Positions 53,545-62,696 are shown, counted from the first letter of the stretch. The stretch: DNA of 64,000 nt from Limnobacter sp. MED105 (GCF_000170915.1 NZ_ABCT01000010.1:1-64000), one strand, 5' to 3'. Numbers and translations are program-made. Notes: a model not told the origin generated them from the sequence alone.

Positions 53545-54254
53545 CCAATGGAGCGCAATTGACTTTGCGTTTCCAGTTGCAAGGTACGCATCTGAATGTT
53601 CTGTAACAAATCAGGATGTGAACTTGAGAAATAAATAGAGTGAAGTGGATTTGCACTGAGCAACCATCGTGCCTCGATTTGAAATACATCAAACCAGAGA
53701 ATTCGATGAGGAATCATGCCGATGTGTTTCATCTCTACAAATTCATCAGGTTGCAACACATCATCAAGTTCAAACCGGCGGTATTGCCTGTCAACGGGGT
53801 AGCGCACGCAGAGAAAACATCGATCCACCAGGTTTGCCCTGCTGTACCAGTATGCCGCCTTGATCAGCATCAACCGCAGCGCCAATCCGTTGGAACGTGC
53901 AGGTATGGCCAGTCTGGATACTTCAGCAATTCGCCCGGCTCTCAAGGCCTTGGGCAAAGCATACGATTCTTCAAGACGAAGCTGCTGTTGATTGGCAATT
54001 TGAATACGCACAGTACCAATGCAACTTCCGTCCAGCTTTGAGAAAGCCAACAGCACAGCAGAGTCGGGATGTCGATCATCGCCATCCGGTACGGCCAACT
54101 TTTCGCCGAGCAACGGCAAGTGTTTTCCATACGCTAGTTGTCGGGCTTTGGCAGCCAGTTCCAGTTCGCGCTCAGTTGTCGCAATCGCGATCCAGAATGG
54201 CAACAGTTGCGAGCTTGAATCGAACAGAAAGTTGACTGCTGAAAGAGTGGCCAT
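53541..54254 (-). CDS. FeeM/AHL-synthase-like N-acyltransferase
   Basis: 237 residues of GNAT fold similar to FeeM-type N-acyl amino acid synthases, acyl-homoserine-lactone synthases and exosortase-linked acyltransferases: ELELAAKARQLAYGKHLP, LLAFSKLDGSCIGTVRIQ, AEVSRLAIP and IKAAYWYSRAN. It would join an acyl-ACP or acyl-CoA to an amino-acid-like acceptor, making a lipid signal or envelope lipid. GGAG lies 5 nt before the ATG. The stop overlaps the phosphodiesterase start by 4 nt (ATGA), tying the acyl product to c-di-GMP turnover. Confidence 0.75.
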   Translation of the reverse strand: MATLSAVNFLFDSSSQLLPFWIAIATTERELELAAKARQLAYGKHLPLLGEKLAVPDGDDRHPDSAVLLAFSKLDGSCIGTVRIQIANQQQLRLEESYALPKALRAGRIAEVSRLAIPARSNGLALRLMLIKAAYWYSRANLVDRCFLCVRYPVDRQYRRFELDDVLQPDEFVEMKHIGMIPHRILWFDVFQIEARWLLSANPLHSIYFSSSHPDLLQNIQMRTLQLETQSQLRSIG

Positions 54255-54446
54255 GGTGTTCTCCGAAGTATGGATTCACCTTAAATATTCCACATCCAAT
54301 TTGCGTCCCCCCGATCGGGTTAAAGCTCCGGTCACTCCCTATCACCCTTAGGGCCTATGAATAATCAGTATTCGGAATATCAATACAAGGTTTATTGAGT
54401 GTGAGAGAATCTTGAAAAACACAATAAATTCAGGAGATAGCGCAGA

Positions 54447-55670
54447 ATGAAAAAGAAAGAATTCGACTTGATCGTCTTCGGGGCGACCAGCTTTGTTGGT
54501 CAAATTTTGGTGCAATATTTGTGGAAACGCCATGGATTGAATGGCGAGATCAAATGGGCTATTGCCGGGCGTGATGCCGACAAGCTGGCCGTGCTGAAAA
54601 ATCGCTTGGGTGAGCAGGCCCGGGAACTCCCCACCATTTTGGCCAACGCCAGCAAAGAAGCCGATTTGCAAAACCTGTGTTCAAAAACCAAAGTGGTGGT
54701 TTCAACGGTGGGGCCTTACGCCCTGTATGGTTCGGGCCTTGTGAAAGTATGTGCTGAAACCGGCACCGACTACTGCGACCTGACCGGCGAAGTGCAATGG
54801 ATTGCACGGATGATTGAAGCCTATGAGGACACCGCCAAGCAAAGTGGTGCACGTATTGTGCATTGCTGTGGATTCGACTCCATACCCTCTGATCTTGGCG
54901 TTCTGTTTTTACAAAAAGCCGCCAGTGTTCAGTACGGTGAACCTTGCCAACAAATCCGCATGCGGGTTAGAAAATTGAAAGGCGAATTTTCAGGCGGCAC
55001 CGTGGCCAGCATGATCAACGTGACGCGCGAGGTTGCAGCAGACCGCTCGCTGGCCAAGAAATTGGCCAACCCGTATTTGATATCCCCTGCCCGCCTGGCC
55101 GCTCGCCAACCCAATGTCAGTTTCGCAGAATTCGACCCAGTGGCTAAAAGCTGGCTAGCCCCATTTGTCATGGCCGGTATCAACACCCGTGTAGTGCATC
55201 GAAGCAATGCCCTGCAAAACTACGGATACGGAAAAGAATTCAAGTACGACGAAGCCATGATGACCGGCAACGGATTCAAAGGTCGAATGACTGCGATGGG
55301 ATTGGCCAGCGGTATGGCCGGGTTTTTGATTGGTGCTGCACTGCCGCCCACACGCTGGGCCCTTGAAAAATTCGTGGTACCCAAACCAGGCGAAGGCCCT
55401 AGTGAAACGTCTCAACAGCGCGGCTCTTATGATTTGCGCTTTTATGGCACCACTAGCAAAGGCAATACTCTGACGGCCAAAGTAACTGGCGATATGGATC
55501 CGGGTTATGGTTCAACCGGGAAAATGCTGGGAGAGGCTGCAGTGTGCCTGGCTTTGGACATTCAAAAACACGCTGGCGGATTCTGGACCCCTGCTTCCCT
55601 CATGGGTGAGCAGTTAATAAGCCGCTTGCAACAGCACGCGGGGCTTGCTTTCGAGTTGTTACAGGACTAA
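54447..55670 (+). CDS. Saccharopine dehydrogenase-like / trans-acting enoyl reductase family protein
   Basis: 407 residues. FDLIVFGATSFVGQIL (Rossmann loop), VVVSTVGPYALYGSGLV, YCDLTGEVQW and CCGFDSIPSDLGVLF are the family's blocks. Actinobacterial members act as trans-acting enoyl reductases in lipid synthesis; in proteobacteria the substrate is unknown. GGAG lies about 12 nt before the ATG. It ends 5 nt before the convergent gene. Confidence 0.9.
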   Translation: MKKKEFDLIVFGATSFVGQILVQYLWKRHGLNGEIKWAIAGRDADKLAVLKNRLGEQARELPTILANASKEADLQNLCSKTKVVVSTVGPYALYGSGLVKVCAETGTDYCDLTGEVQWIARMIEAYEDTAKQSGARIVHCCGFDSIPSDLGVLFLQKAASVQYGEPCQQIRMRVRKLKGEFSGGTVASMINVTREVAADRSLAKKLANPYLISPARLAARQPNVSFAEFDPVAKSWLAPFVMAGINTRVVHRSNALQNYGYGKEFKYDEAMMTGNGFKGRMTAMGLASGMAGFLIGAALPPTRWALEKFVVPKPGEGPSETSQQRGSYDLRFYGTTSKGNTLTAKVTGDMDPGYGSTGKMLGEAAVCLALDIQKHAGGFWTPASLMGEQLISRLQQHAGLAFELLQD

Positions 55671-55675
55671 CGCAA

Positions 55676-56725
55676 TCACCGCGCTTCAAACCGGGCCAGC
55701 AAACGTCCAAGCTGGTCATACAATTCCATACGCTGACCCAGAATATTCCAGCTTTTAACCTGGGTCAGCGTTTCAATCAGTTCAGCGTCCACATTGCCAG
55801 GGCTTAAGCAGGCCATCCGTGTGGCAGCCACCATGTTCAACTGAACAAAACGCCCATCCATTGAATACGAACCAAGTAACTGGTTACAACCCCCAGAGCC
55901 GCTTAAACGGCTGTTATCGGTATGCAACATCAGACCTGGAGCACGCCCTGTCTCCGGCAACACCACCGGCTTGCCTTTCAGTTGAACCAAGGTCCAGAAC
56001 TGATCTTTCAAACTTGCAGAGTACAGACGTGGAGCACAATCGCCCTTTGCAATGTTCTCAAACCGAAGGGGGTGCAAACTCGGCGTGCTGTTCTGCCCTT
56101 CCATGGGCGGCGCTGGCTTGATATGCGCATAAACCGTTGCAAGCAGGGCTTGCCCAGGTTCAGCGCGAAGTCGCAGATACGCATTCTCCAGCTTTGCATT
56201 GTCACCCATGGTCACTACCGGCAAGTCCAAGCCACTTGCACATTCTGTAAAACGGCCGGAATCTGCAAAATAGCGATAAAGCCCATTGAGTGGAAACAAC
56301 TTCAAGTCCAGCGTTTCCGCTGAGGGGGTGCGGTTCAGGCTGTAATTGAGTATTGAGAAAATGCTGCGCGCTTCCAGATCCAGCATTTCAAGTGAATCAG
56401 CGGACTTCACCCGGAAATAACGCTGCTCAGAATTTTGCCCCTGCATGACAACGATATTGCCGTAATGCGACATCACCCAACGCCCTAGATCGTTGGCTTG
56501 ATTGGGCGAAGCCTGCCCCTCATAAAGCTGGCGGGAAAAGAAAGTACCATCAGCTTGCAAGGTAATACTGGTTTGAATGCCCTCACAACTGGCGCAAGGC
56601 AAAGTGCCAGAAAATGTGGCAGGTAACTGGGGCAATGGAACTGGCACAGCCTCGGTGGCATTGACAGATTCGGGATGCCAAAAAACAAAAGCCATCAATG
56701 CTCCCACACAGAGTTTCTCGAACAT
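55676..56725 (-). CDS. Exported NlpE-N and META domain protein
   Basis: 349 residues with a signal peptide (cleavage near VNATEA, residue 24). The first domain has GTLPCASCEGIQTSITL, the CxxC motif of NlpE-type proteins that report on envelope and copper stress; the second domain (about 245-349) contains SGSGGCNQLLGSYSM, the META/HslJ signature. It is probably periplasmic rather than lipid-anchored, since no lipobox is evident. Envelope stress sensing is a reasonable but unproven role. Confidence 0.85.
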   Translation of the reverse strand: MFEKLCVGALMAFVFWHPESVNATEAVPVPLPQLPATFSGTLPCASCEGIQTSITLQADGTFFSRQLYEGQASPNQANDLGRWVMSHYGNIVVMQGQNSEQRYFRVKSADSLEMLDLEARSIFSILNYSLNRTPSAETLDLKLFPLNGLYRYFADSGRFTECASGLDLPVVTMGDNAKLENAYLRLRAEPGQALLATVYAHIKPAPPMEGQNSTPSLHPLRFENIAKGDCAPRLYSASLKDQFWTLVQLKGKPVVLPETGRAPGLMLHTDNSRLSGSGGCNQLLGSYSMDGRFVQLNMVAATRMACLSPGNVDAELIETLTQVKSWNILGQRMELYDQLGRLLARFEAR

Positions 56726-56819
56726 GGGAATCTACTCCAGCAAATTTGTTGATTTTTAATTATTACATCCAAACTTTTCTACTCAAAGTACAAGCTTCAT
56801 CTCTTGAGGAGTTTGTTGC

Positions 56820-57827
56820 ATGCATTCTGAAACCCGGGTTTTTTGGTCGCTCTGCATTGTTCTGCCGTTTGTTTTTGGATGCACAGGTGGAGAGCCCACA
56901 ACATTGCCAGCAGCACGCACGAACCCATCATCATTCGAACAGAACAGCCCTTGCTTTAACAACGCATGCGCCAGTTTGCAGGAATTATTGACAGTCCCAG
57001 ATGCGGAGAACATGATTTTTTCAGCTGACGGTCGCCTGTTTGTGTCTGGCGGACAGTCTGTTATTGAAGTGCTGAAAAACGGCGATGATTTCGCAGCGCA
57101 AACTATTTCAAGCGGCGTATGCAATTTCACTGGTTTGGCGATCGCCAGAAATACCCTTTATGCCAATTGCGGGGACGGCACGCTTTGGGCGGGCGCATTG
57201 AACCAAACGCCAGTCACAATATCGCCTGTCTTCAACTATGAAGGCATGGCATTGGCCAACGGATTAACCAGCAGTGCGGACGGCCAAACTTTGTATGCCG
57301 TGGATGGGCCCATTGCGACCAGTTCTCTGCCTTCGCCAAAAATTGTGAAGCTAAAAATTGCAGCCAGCAACCCACTTCAAATTGAAAACCAAACCACCTG
57401 GCTAGACCTGGCAGGTCGCTTTCCAAACGGCATTCAACGCAGGGGTAATCTGCTTTACTTCACCGATTCAGAAATTCCAAACCTGGGCCGTTTGAATGTG
57501 GTGCCCATTCAAAACGACGGATCTGCAGGGATGCCTTTGGTTTTGGCTACGCTGCAAAGTCTTCCTGACGATTTCTCAATTCTCCCCGATGGTTTTGCTG
57601 TCACTTACTTTTTAACGGGACAAGTCATCAAACTCAACTTTCTCGGCGAGCAAACAGATGGCTTCAACCCACTCACCTTTTCAACAGGCACCTCACAGGT
57701 TATGCAAGGCAGGCCACCACTTTTCTCCAGTACCGATTTGCTGGTGACCGAGAAAGGAATTTTGGGCGAGCAAAGCAGCCCGATCGGTAACAAACTGACG
57801 TTGGTGCGAAAGACAAATATCAACTAA
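56820..57827 (+). CDS. Lipoprotein with SMP-30/gluconolactonase-like beta-propeller
   Basis: 335 residues. A lipobox (FVFGC, Cys at residue 21) and then repeated strands of a six-bladed propeller: ENMIFSADGRLFVSGG, TGLAIARNTLYANCGDG, NGLTSSADGQTLYAVDG, PNGIQRRGNLLYFTDSE and ILPDGFAVTYFL. Lactonase activity is possible, but the metal-site residues were not checked by structure. The upstream gene is divergent. Confidence 0.7.
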   Translation: MHSETRVFWSLCIVLPFVFGCTGGEPTTLPAARTNPSSFEQNSPCFNNACASLQELLTVPDAENMIFSADGRLFVSGGQSVIEVLKNGDDFAAQTISSGVCNFTGLAIARNTLYANCGDGTLWAGALNQTPVTISPVFNYEGMALANGLTSSADGQTLYAVDGPIATSSLPSPKIVKLKIAASNPLQIENQTTWLDLAGRFPNGIQRRGNLLYFTDSEIPNLGRLNVVPIQNDGSAGMPLVLATLQSLPDDFSILPDGFAVTYFLTGQVIKLNFLGEQTDGFNPLTFSTGTSQVMQGRPPLFSSTDLLVTEKGILGEQSSPIGNKLTLVRKTNIN

Positions 57828-57865
57828 GTACCGCACCACCATAGAACTGCAAAAAGCACTTGTAT

Positions 57866-57880
57866 TGATAATCATTATCA
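57866..57880 (+). promoter_or_regulatory. Fur box (7-1-7)
   Basis: TGATAATCATTATCA is a perfect 7-1-7 inverted repeat, the minimal Fur operator. It overlaps a -35-like TTGATA (57865-57870). The ATG of the first small protein lies 40 bp downstream. Confidence 0.88.
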
Positions 57881-57920
57881 TTTACGATGAATTCTCATTT
57901 GAATAAATCGGGAGTTCTTC

Positions 57921-58181
57921 ATGCAGCAGGAAAACTGTACAGCTCAACTGGGTCAATGGCTGGCAGGCAGCGAAAACGGTTCAGTCTATTATTGCCAGGA
58001 AACCGAGGTAGTATCGCTCTGCCTTCACTACATGACCATGCGTTTTGAAGCCACCGCCTTTCGGGATTTGCTGGGCATGATGGGCTTTGCACAAGCCGAA
58101 ATTCAACGGATCAAACAAGCTTTGGAGCACCCCACCTTGCAAAGCCAAAACCGCCGGCATGCAGGTGGTGCGCTTCATTGA
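57921..58181 (+). CDS. Small protein under a Fur box, unknown family
   Basis: 86 residues; GGGAG lies 7 nt before the ATG. It has three cysteines (C6, C25, C34), an N-terminal beta-like half (SVYYCQETEVVSLCLHYMTM) and a C-terminal helix (FRDLLGMMGFAQAEIQRI). No known iron motif. The operator upstream suggests iron-starvation induction. Function unknown. Confidence 0.75.
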   Translation: MQQENCTAQLGQWLAGSENGSVYYCQETEVVSLCLHYMTMRFEATAFRDLLGMMGFAQAEIQRIKQALEHPTLQSQNRRHAGGALH

Positions 58182-58201
58182 TTCATGAAGGAAATTGCCC
58201 C

Positions 58202-58447
58202 ATGAAAGTCGAAGCCTACATGAATAAATCGATGGACACTTTGCTGATTGAAAACGACGCACTTTGCCGGCAACTGGCCAAACTGCAAGAGCGCGCCAGT
58301 GAGTTGATTCAAAAACGATCGGCCGAAGTGGAACAATTAAGCACGGTGGTGGAGTACCTGAGTGCAGAACTACATGACCGTGAAGCGATGATTCTTTTTT
58401 TGCGGGCAAAGCTTCAGGAGTTCAGGAAAATCACTGAACTCCAGTAA
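58202..58447 (+). CDS. Small coiled-coil protein, downstream of the Fur-box gene
   Basis: 81 residues from ATG 58202 (AAGGA 9 nt upstream); an in-frame TTG at 58178 was not used. Almost all of it is a heptad-patterned helix (LIENDALCRQLAKLQERASELIQK onward). It starts 20 nt after the first small protein and is probably in the same transcript. No family recognised; a partner or scaffold role is a guess. Confidence 0.7.
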   Translation: MKVEAYMNKSMDTLLIENDALCRQLAKLQERASELIQKRSAEVEQLSTVVEYLSAELHDREAMILFLRAKLQEFRKITELQ

Positions 58448-58458
58448 ATCAACCCTGA

Positions 58459-59121
58459 TCAATTGGTTTGAAGGTAACCAAAATCAAACTTGTGCGTGTC
58501 ATCGTCAACACGCACAGTCACAGTGATGTCTTGCGCGCTGCTGGCCGATAGCTTTTTGGCCACGATAATTTCACCTTGTGTTTGCTCACCAGGTCGCACT
58601 ACTTTCGGCTTTAAGCTGTACTTCTGAATTCGATCAAAGTCTGCAAAGGCCTGTTGCACATCAAGCCTGTCATTGAAATCGGTTTGAAACAAAAAGCCAC
58701 TTCCGTGAAAACCTCGATAAAACTGAGGGTGATAAAACGGGCTGTAGAAAATTGGCGCCCTGAAACCGTAGTAAGAAAGCCGATTCTGAACATCTTGAAT
58801 TTGTGCTTCATAACTAACCACAGTGGCTGGTTGACCATTGAATGTCACGGTGATGTTCTCTGTCGAAAACTCGACGGGAAACTTGCCTTTATTCACGAAT
58901 GTCACGTTGAACCGCGGGTTATCGAATTGACGCATCGAGTTGTACACGGAACCAACCTGTACGGTGTGTTTTTTACTTGAGCTCAAAGACTCAAAACCCT
59001 GGTTTTGAACGGGCACCTGATTCTCGGCAACCACGGGCCGAACGCTGTACATGGAAGCACATGCACTCAAAAGCAAGGAAGCCCCTAGAACCACACCTGT
59101 TGACACGCTGAACATACGCAT
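58459..59121 (-). CDS. Putative lipoprotein, unknown function
   Basis: About 220 residues from the ATG at 59121 (AAAGGTGA ahead of it). The lipobox is LSAC (acylated Cys near residue 21). The mature part has a beta-sandwich-like segment (FNVTFVNKGKFPVEFSTENI, then TVTFNGQPATV) and a Tyr/Phe/His-rich region (YYGFRAPIFYSPFYHPQFY). No family recognised with certainty. Convergent with the Fur-box small genes. Confidence 0.75.
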   Translation of the reverse strand: MRMFSVSTGVVLGASLLLSACASMYSVRPVVAENQVPVQNQGFESLSSSKKHTVQVGSVYNSMRQFDNPRFNVTFVNKGKFPVEFSTENITVTFNGQPATVVSYEAQIQDVQNRLSYYGFRAPIFYSPFYHPQFYRGFHGSGFLFQTDFNDRLDVQQAFADFDRIQKYSLKPKVVRPGEQTQGEIIVAKKLSASSAQDITVTVRVDDDTHKFDFGYLQTN

Positions 59122-59236
59122 TTGAATCACCTTTTGCTGCTGGAGTTACTGCAAGAACCACTGCCTGATAAGGCCTGTTCATTTTATCCATATTGCATAG
59201 ACCGTGATAGACATTCTTGGTTCACAGCTTGCGAGC

Positions 59237-59252
59237 TGGCACAGTTTCTGCA
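59237..59252 (+). promoter_or_regulatory. Sigma-54 promoter of the nitrate transporter
   Basis: TGGCACAGTTTCTGCA matches the -24/-12 consensus (TGGCAC, GC of -12) with correct GG-to-GC spacing of 12; deviations are only at less conserved positions. Transcription would begin near 59263. This fits NtrC-type nitrogen control of nitrate use. The surrounding 330-bp gap (59122-59451) also contains the leader terminator. Confidence 0.75.
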
Positions 59253-59369
59253 TTGCAACATGCATACACGCAGTTTTGGAGACCAAAGCCGGAAATCGAG
59301 ACTGTGTGGGAGGGCCAGGTGCACCTTTTGAGTGCGCGAGGTTTTCATTTGCAGCAAAAACGGGCAAAG

Positions 59370-59428
59370 GCGCTCACCATTTGAATGAATCCAGAGGTTC
59401 GTTCAGAAGGTGAGCGCTTTTTATTTTG
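59370..59428 (+). terminator. Leader terminator (attenuator) before the nitrate transporter
   Basis: A long hairpin: GCGCTCACC / GGTGAGCGC (59370-59378 and 59409-59417), a 4x4 internal loop, then GAATGAATC / GGTTCGTTC (59383-59391 and 59396-59404) with loop CAGA, and a T run from 59418. It ends about 30 bp before the ATG, so most transcripts from the sigma-54 promoter would stop unless an antiterminator acts. Confidence 0.88.
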
Positions 59429-59451
59429 ATTTCAAAAAAGAGCCATTCGTT

Positions 59452-60921
59452 ATGAACGACCATGCCAAACTGAATCTGTTTTCTTTTGCGGGAAAAATGA
59501 AAATCCTGCACATGAGCTGGATCGCATTTTTCATTACTTTCTTTGTGTGGTTCAACCATGCCCCCATGCTGGGTGCGATCGCAGAATCACTGAGCTTAAG
59601 CAAGGAACAGGTCAAAACATTGTTAATTTTGAACGTGGCGCTGACCATTCCGGCACGAATACTGATCGGCATGTTGACTGACAAATTTGGTCCCCGCCTT
59701 GTATACGCGGTACTGCTGTTTGTCTCGGCCATTCCCTGCTTCATGTTCGCGTTCTCAACCGACTTTGCGCAGGCCGCCATCTCCCGCTTTTTATTGGGCT
59801 TTATCGGTGCAGGGTTCGTGATTGGCATTCGCATGGTCAGTGAATGGTTTCCTGCGCACCAGTTGGGTACGGCTGAAGGCATTTACGGCGGTTGGGGTAA
59901 CTTCGGCTCGGCAGGCGCTGCCATGTTGCTACCTACCCTCGCGCTAATGTTTGGCGGTCCCGATGGCTGGCGCTATTCAATTGCGCTGACCGGCCTGATC
60001 TGCCTGGTGTTCAGTTTCGTGTGGTATTTCAATGTCAGCGATACACCGAAAGGCTCTACCTACTTCAAGCCCAAGAAAAGCGGTGGCATGGAAGTGACCA
60101 GCGTCAGCGACTTCTATTTCATGCTGTTGATGAAGTTGCCCATGTACGCAGCACTGGCCTTGTTAACCTGGAAGTTGTCGCCAGAAGGTGTCAGCATGTT
60201 GAGCAGCGCTGCCGCCAATTCCATTTACGGCTTTCTGTTACTGATACTTGTGTACGACTGCTATGGTGCCTACAAGGTGAACAGTGATATTTTCAAAGTC
60301 CCGGTCCCTGAATTGCACCGCTACAAATTCAAACAAGTGGCAGTGTTGAATGTGTTGTACTTTGCAACCTTTGGTTCTGAATTGGCCGTGGTATCGATGC
60401 TGCCACTGTTTTACTCTGAAACATTTTCGCTGAGCCCGGTGTATGCCGGCCTTGTAGCCTCGATGTACGCTTTCATGAACTTGATGTCGCGGCCCGGTGG
60501 CGGCTGGATCAGCGACAAGTTCGGTCGCAAACGCACCTTGCTTATTCTCACCGCCGGCCTTGCCGTGGGTTACGCATTGATGGGCTTGACTGAATCAAGC
60601 TGGCCCCTGTGGCTGGCCGTAATCACCACCATGGCCTGTTCATTTTTCGTGCAGGCTGGTGAAGGTGCCGTGTTTGCAGCCGTACCATTGATCAAGCGGC
60701 GCCTGACTGGTCAAATTGCGGGCATGACTGGCGCTTACGGCAATGTAGGTGCAGTGGTTTACCTCACGGTGTTGTCGTTTGTCAGCTATCAGGCTTTCTT
60801 CTTCGTGATTGCTTTAACTGCTGTGGTGGGTTTTATTACACTGCTGTTCATGGAAGAACCACAAGGCCACATGGCTGAGGTAAAAGCAGACGGTACGGTT
60901 GAACTGATCCGCGTGGGGTGA
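59452..60921 (+). CDS. Nitrate/nitrite transporter, MFS (NarK/NasA type)
   Basis: 489 residues, 12 helices. The nitrate signatures are [16 protein letters not shown] (about 135-150) and [15 protein letters not shown] in the second half; [17 protein letters not shown] is another conserved helix. The start at 59452 skips earlier in-frame residues that fall in the terminator. It imports nitrate for assimilation (NasA) by similarity of context: the next gene is a PA1782-like kinase/phosphatase, as in Pseudomonas nas clusters. No nitrate reductase is in the window. Confidence 0.92.
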   Translation: MNDHAKLNLFSFAGKMKILHMSWIAFFITFFVWFNHAPMLGAIAESLSLSKEQVKTLLILNVALTIPARILIGMLTDKFGPRLVYAVLLFVSAIPCFMFAFSTDFAQAAISRFLLGFIGAGFVIGIRMVSEWFPAHQLGTAEGIYGGWGNFGSAGAAMLLPTLALMFGGPDGWRYSIALTGLICLVFSFVWYFNVSDTPKGSTYFKPKKSGGMEVTSVSDFYFMLLMKLPMYAALALLTWKLSPEGVSMLSSAAANSIYGFLLLILVYDCYGAYKVNSDIFKVPVPELHRYKFKQVAVLNVLYFATFGSELAVVSMLPLFYSETFSLSPVYAGLVASMYAFMNLMSRPGGGWISDKFGRKRTLLILTAGLAVGYALMGLTESSWPLWLAVITTMACSFFVQAGEGAVFAAVPLIKRRLTGQIAGMTGAYGNVGAVVYLTVLSFVSYQAFFFVIALTAVVGFITLLFMEEPQGHMAEVKADGTVELIRVG

Positions 60922-60932
60922 ATAAAAGCAAT

Positions 60933-62651
60933 ATGAGCAGCACACTGCAAGTTCGTTTTGGGGGTTATTCCATCGCAGGGCAAAAGCCTGTGAATCAGGA
61001 TGCCTTTGCCGCCTGGTGTGGGCAAGCCGAATCGAACTTGCTCAAAGGCGCCGCGGCCGCCATTGCAGATGGGGTTAGCAGTTGCGCGGATTCTCATGTG
61101 GCCAGCCAAACTGCAGTGACCAGTTTTCTAGAGGACTATTCTTCCACGCCCTACACCTGGAGCGTTCACAAATCAGCTCGGCAAATTATTTCTGGCTTGA
61201 ACGCCTGGATTTATCAGCAAAACACCAACCGTGCCAGCCACAACGACAGCCTGTTGACCACGTTCAGCGCGGTGGTGTTGAAGTCCATCACGTTACACTG
61301 TTTTCATGTGGGCGATTCACGGGTTTATCACGTGCGTGGCGATGCAATAGAGCGCCTCACCCAAGACCATGTGCGTACCGAGCGCGGGCAGGAATACTTG
61401 TCGCGCGCACTGGGCGCAGACCGGCATCTGGAACTGGACTACAGCACCCATGAATTGCAGGTGGGTGACTTGGTGGTGCTAAGTACCGATGGGGTTCACG
61501 GCGTGCTGAAGCGCCCGGAAATACTTGGCTTGATTGCGGAACATGGCACGAGCGATTTGGAACGACTTGCCCAAAACTTGGTGCAAGCGGCCTTGAGTGC
61601 TGGCAGCGACGACAACCTGACTGTGTTGTTGATGGCCATCGACGCCCTGCCCCATGAAACGCTGGACGAAGTACACCGAAAGTTGACGCAATTGCCCATA
61701 CCGCCAGTGCTTCAGGTGGGCAATAAAATAGATGGCTATGAAGTACTTGAGATTATTTTCAGCGGAACCCGCAGCCACATGTACCGCGTGCGCGACATGG
61801 AAACCGGCGAACAATTCACGCTGAAAGCCCCTTCCTTGAACTTCGCTGAAGATGCCATGTACTTGAGCGGATTTGTTCGCGAAGAATGGGTGGGGCAAAG
61901 CGTTCAACATGTGAACGTGATGCGCACGCATGTACCGAAACGGCCCAAGCAGTTTCTGTATTACCTGGGCGAGTACATCGAAGGCATCAACTTGCGTGAA
62001 TGGATGTACGACAACCCCAAGCCCGGTATGGATGCGGTGCGGCGCATTGTAAAGCAAGTGGTGGCAGGGCTGCGGGCCTTTCAGCGCGCCGACATGGTGC
62101 ACCAGGACATCAAACCCGAAAACATCATGATTGATTCACAAGGGTGCGTGAAAATTCTGGACTTCGGCACAGTGTTGATTGCGGGTGCCGATGAACTGAT
62201 TTCACCCTTGGACAAATCGGTGCCACAAGGCAGTGTGAATTATGTGGCTCCCGAATACCTGATGGGTGAAGTGGGTACTTTCAAATCCGATTTGTTTTCA
62301 CTGGCCGTGGTGGTCTATGAAATGCTGACGGGCCACTTGCCGTTTGCAGAGAAAACCGTGAAGCAAGTTGAACTGAAAAGCTACAGCGATTTGCGCTACA
62401 TTCCCGCCAACCACCCGCGTCGTGATTTGCCCCTGTGGGTGGAAGCCTGCCTTCGCAAAGCGCTTCAACCCAACCCGCGTTACCGCTATGATGCGCTGAG
62501 CGAATTTCTGCAAGACCTGACTGTACCCAACACCAAGCTGGAAGCCAGCTTGGCCAGGCAGCCTTTGATTGAAAAAAACCCGGTTGTAATTTGGCAGGTA
62601 CTGGCTTTGGTTTTGCTGGTGCTGAACCTGATTCAAATTGTGCTTAATTAA
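60933..62651 (+). CDS. PP2C phosphatase / Ser-Thr kinase fusion with C-terminal membrane anchor
   Basis: About 572 residues from ATG 60933; an in-frame GTG at 60918 overlaps the transporter stop. Residues 1-240 form a PP2C phosphatase (NQDAFAAW, IADGVSSC, GDSRVYHV, LSTDGVHGV, GSDDNLTV metal sites). Residues about 260-550 form a kinase (FTLKAPS lysine, MVHQDIKPENI, ILDFGTV, VAPEYLMGE). A last hydrophobic helix (IWQVLALVLLVLNLIQIVL) anchors it. Homologues sit between nasA and nirB in Pseudomonas (PA1782). The substrate is unknown; regulation of nitrate assimilation is likely from context. Confidence 0.92.
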   Translation: MSSTLQVRFGGYSIAGQKPVNQDAFAAWCGQAESNLLKGAAAAIADGVSSCADSHVASQTAVTSFLEDYSSTPYTWSVHKSARQIISGLNAWIYQQNTNRASHNDSLLTTFSAVVLKSITLHCFHVGDSRVYHVRGDAIERLTQDHVRTERGQEYLSRALGADRHLELDYSTHELQVGDLVVLSTDGVHGVLKRPEILGLIAEHGTSDLERLAQNLVQAALSAGSDDNLTVLLMAIDALPHETLDEVHRKLTQLPIPPVLQVGNKIDGYEVLEIIFSGTRSHMYRVRDMETGEQFTLKAPSLNFAEDAMYLSGFVREEWVGQSVQHVNVMRTHVPKRPKQFLYYLGEYIEGINLREWMYDNPKPGMDAVRRIVKQVVAGLRAFQRADMVHQDIKPENIMIDSQGCVKILDFGTVLIAGADELISPLDKSVPQGSVNYVAPEYLMGEVGTFKSDLFSLAVVVYEMLTGHLPFAEKTVKQVELKSYSDLRYIPANHPRRDLPLWVEACLRKALQPNPRYRYDALSEFLQDLTVPNTKLEASLARQPLIEKNPVVIWQVLALVLLVLNLIQIVLN

Positions 62652-62696
62652 TTTGCCGACTAATTTGCCAACTAACTTGCCAACTAACGCGCCAAC
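62649..62696. repeat. 12-bp tandem repeats between convergent genes
   Basis: Four 12-bp units: TAATTTGCCGAC, TAATTTGCCAAC, TAACTTGCCAAC, TAACGCGCCAAC. They span the end of the kinase gene and the stop of the phosphatase gene. On the minus strand each unit contributes an in-frame TAG or TAA, so copies have repeatedly extended the gap. Confidence 0.88.
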
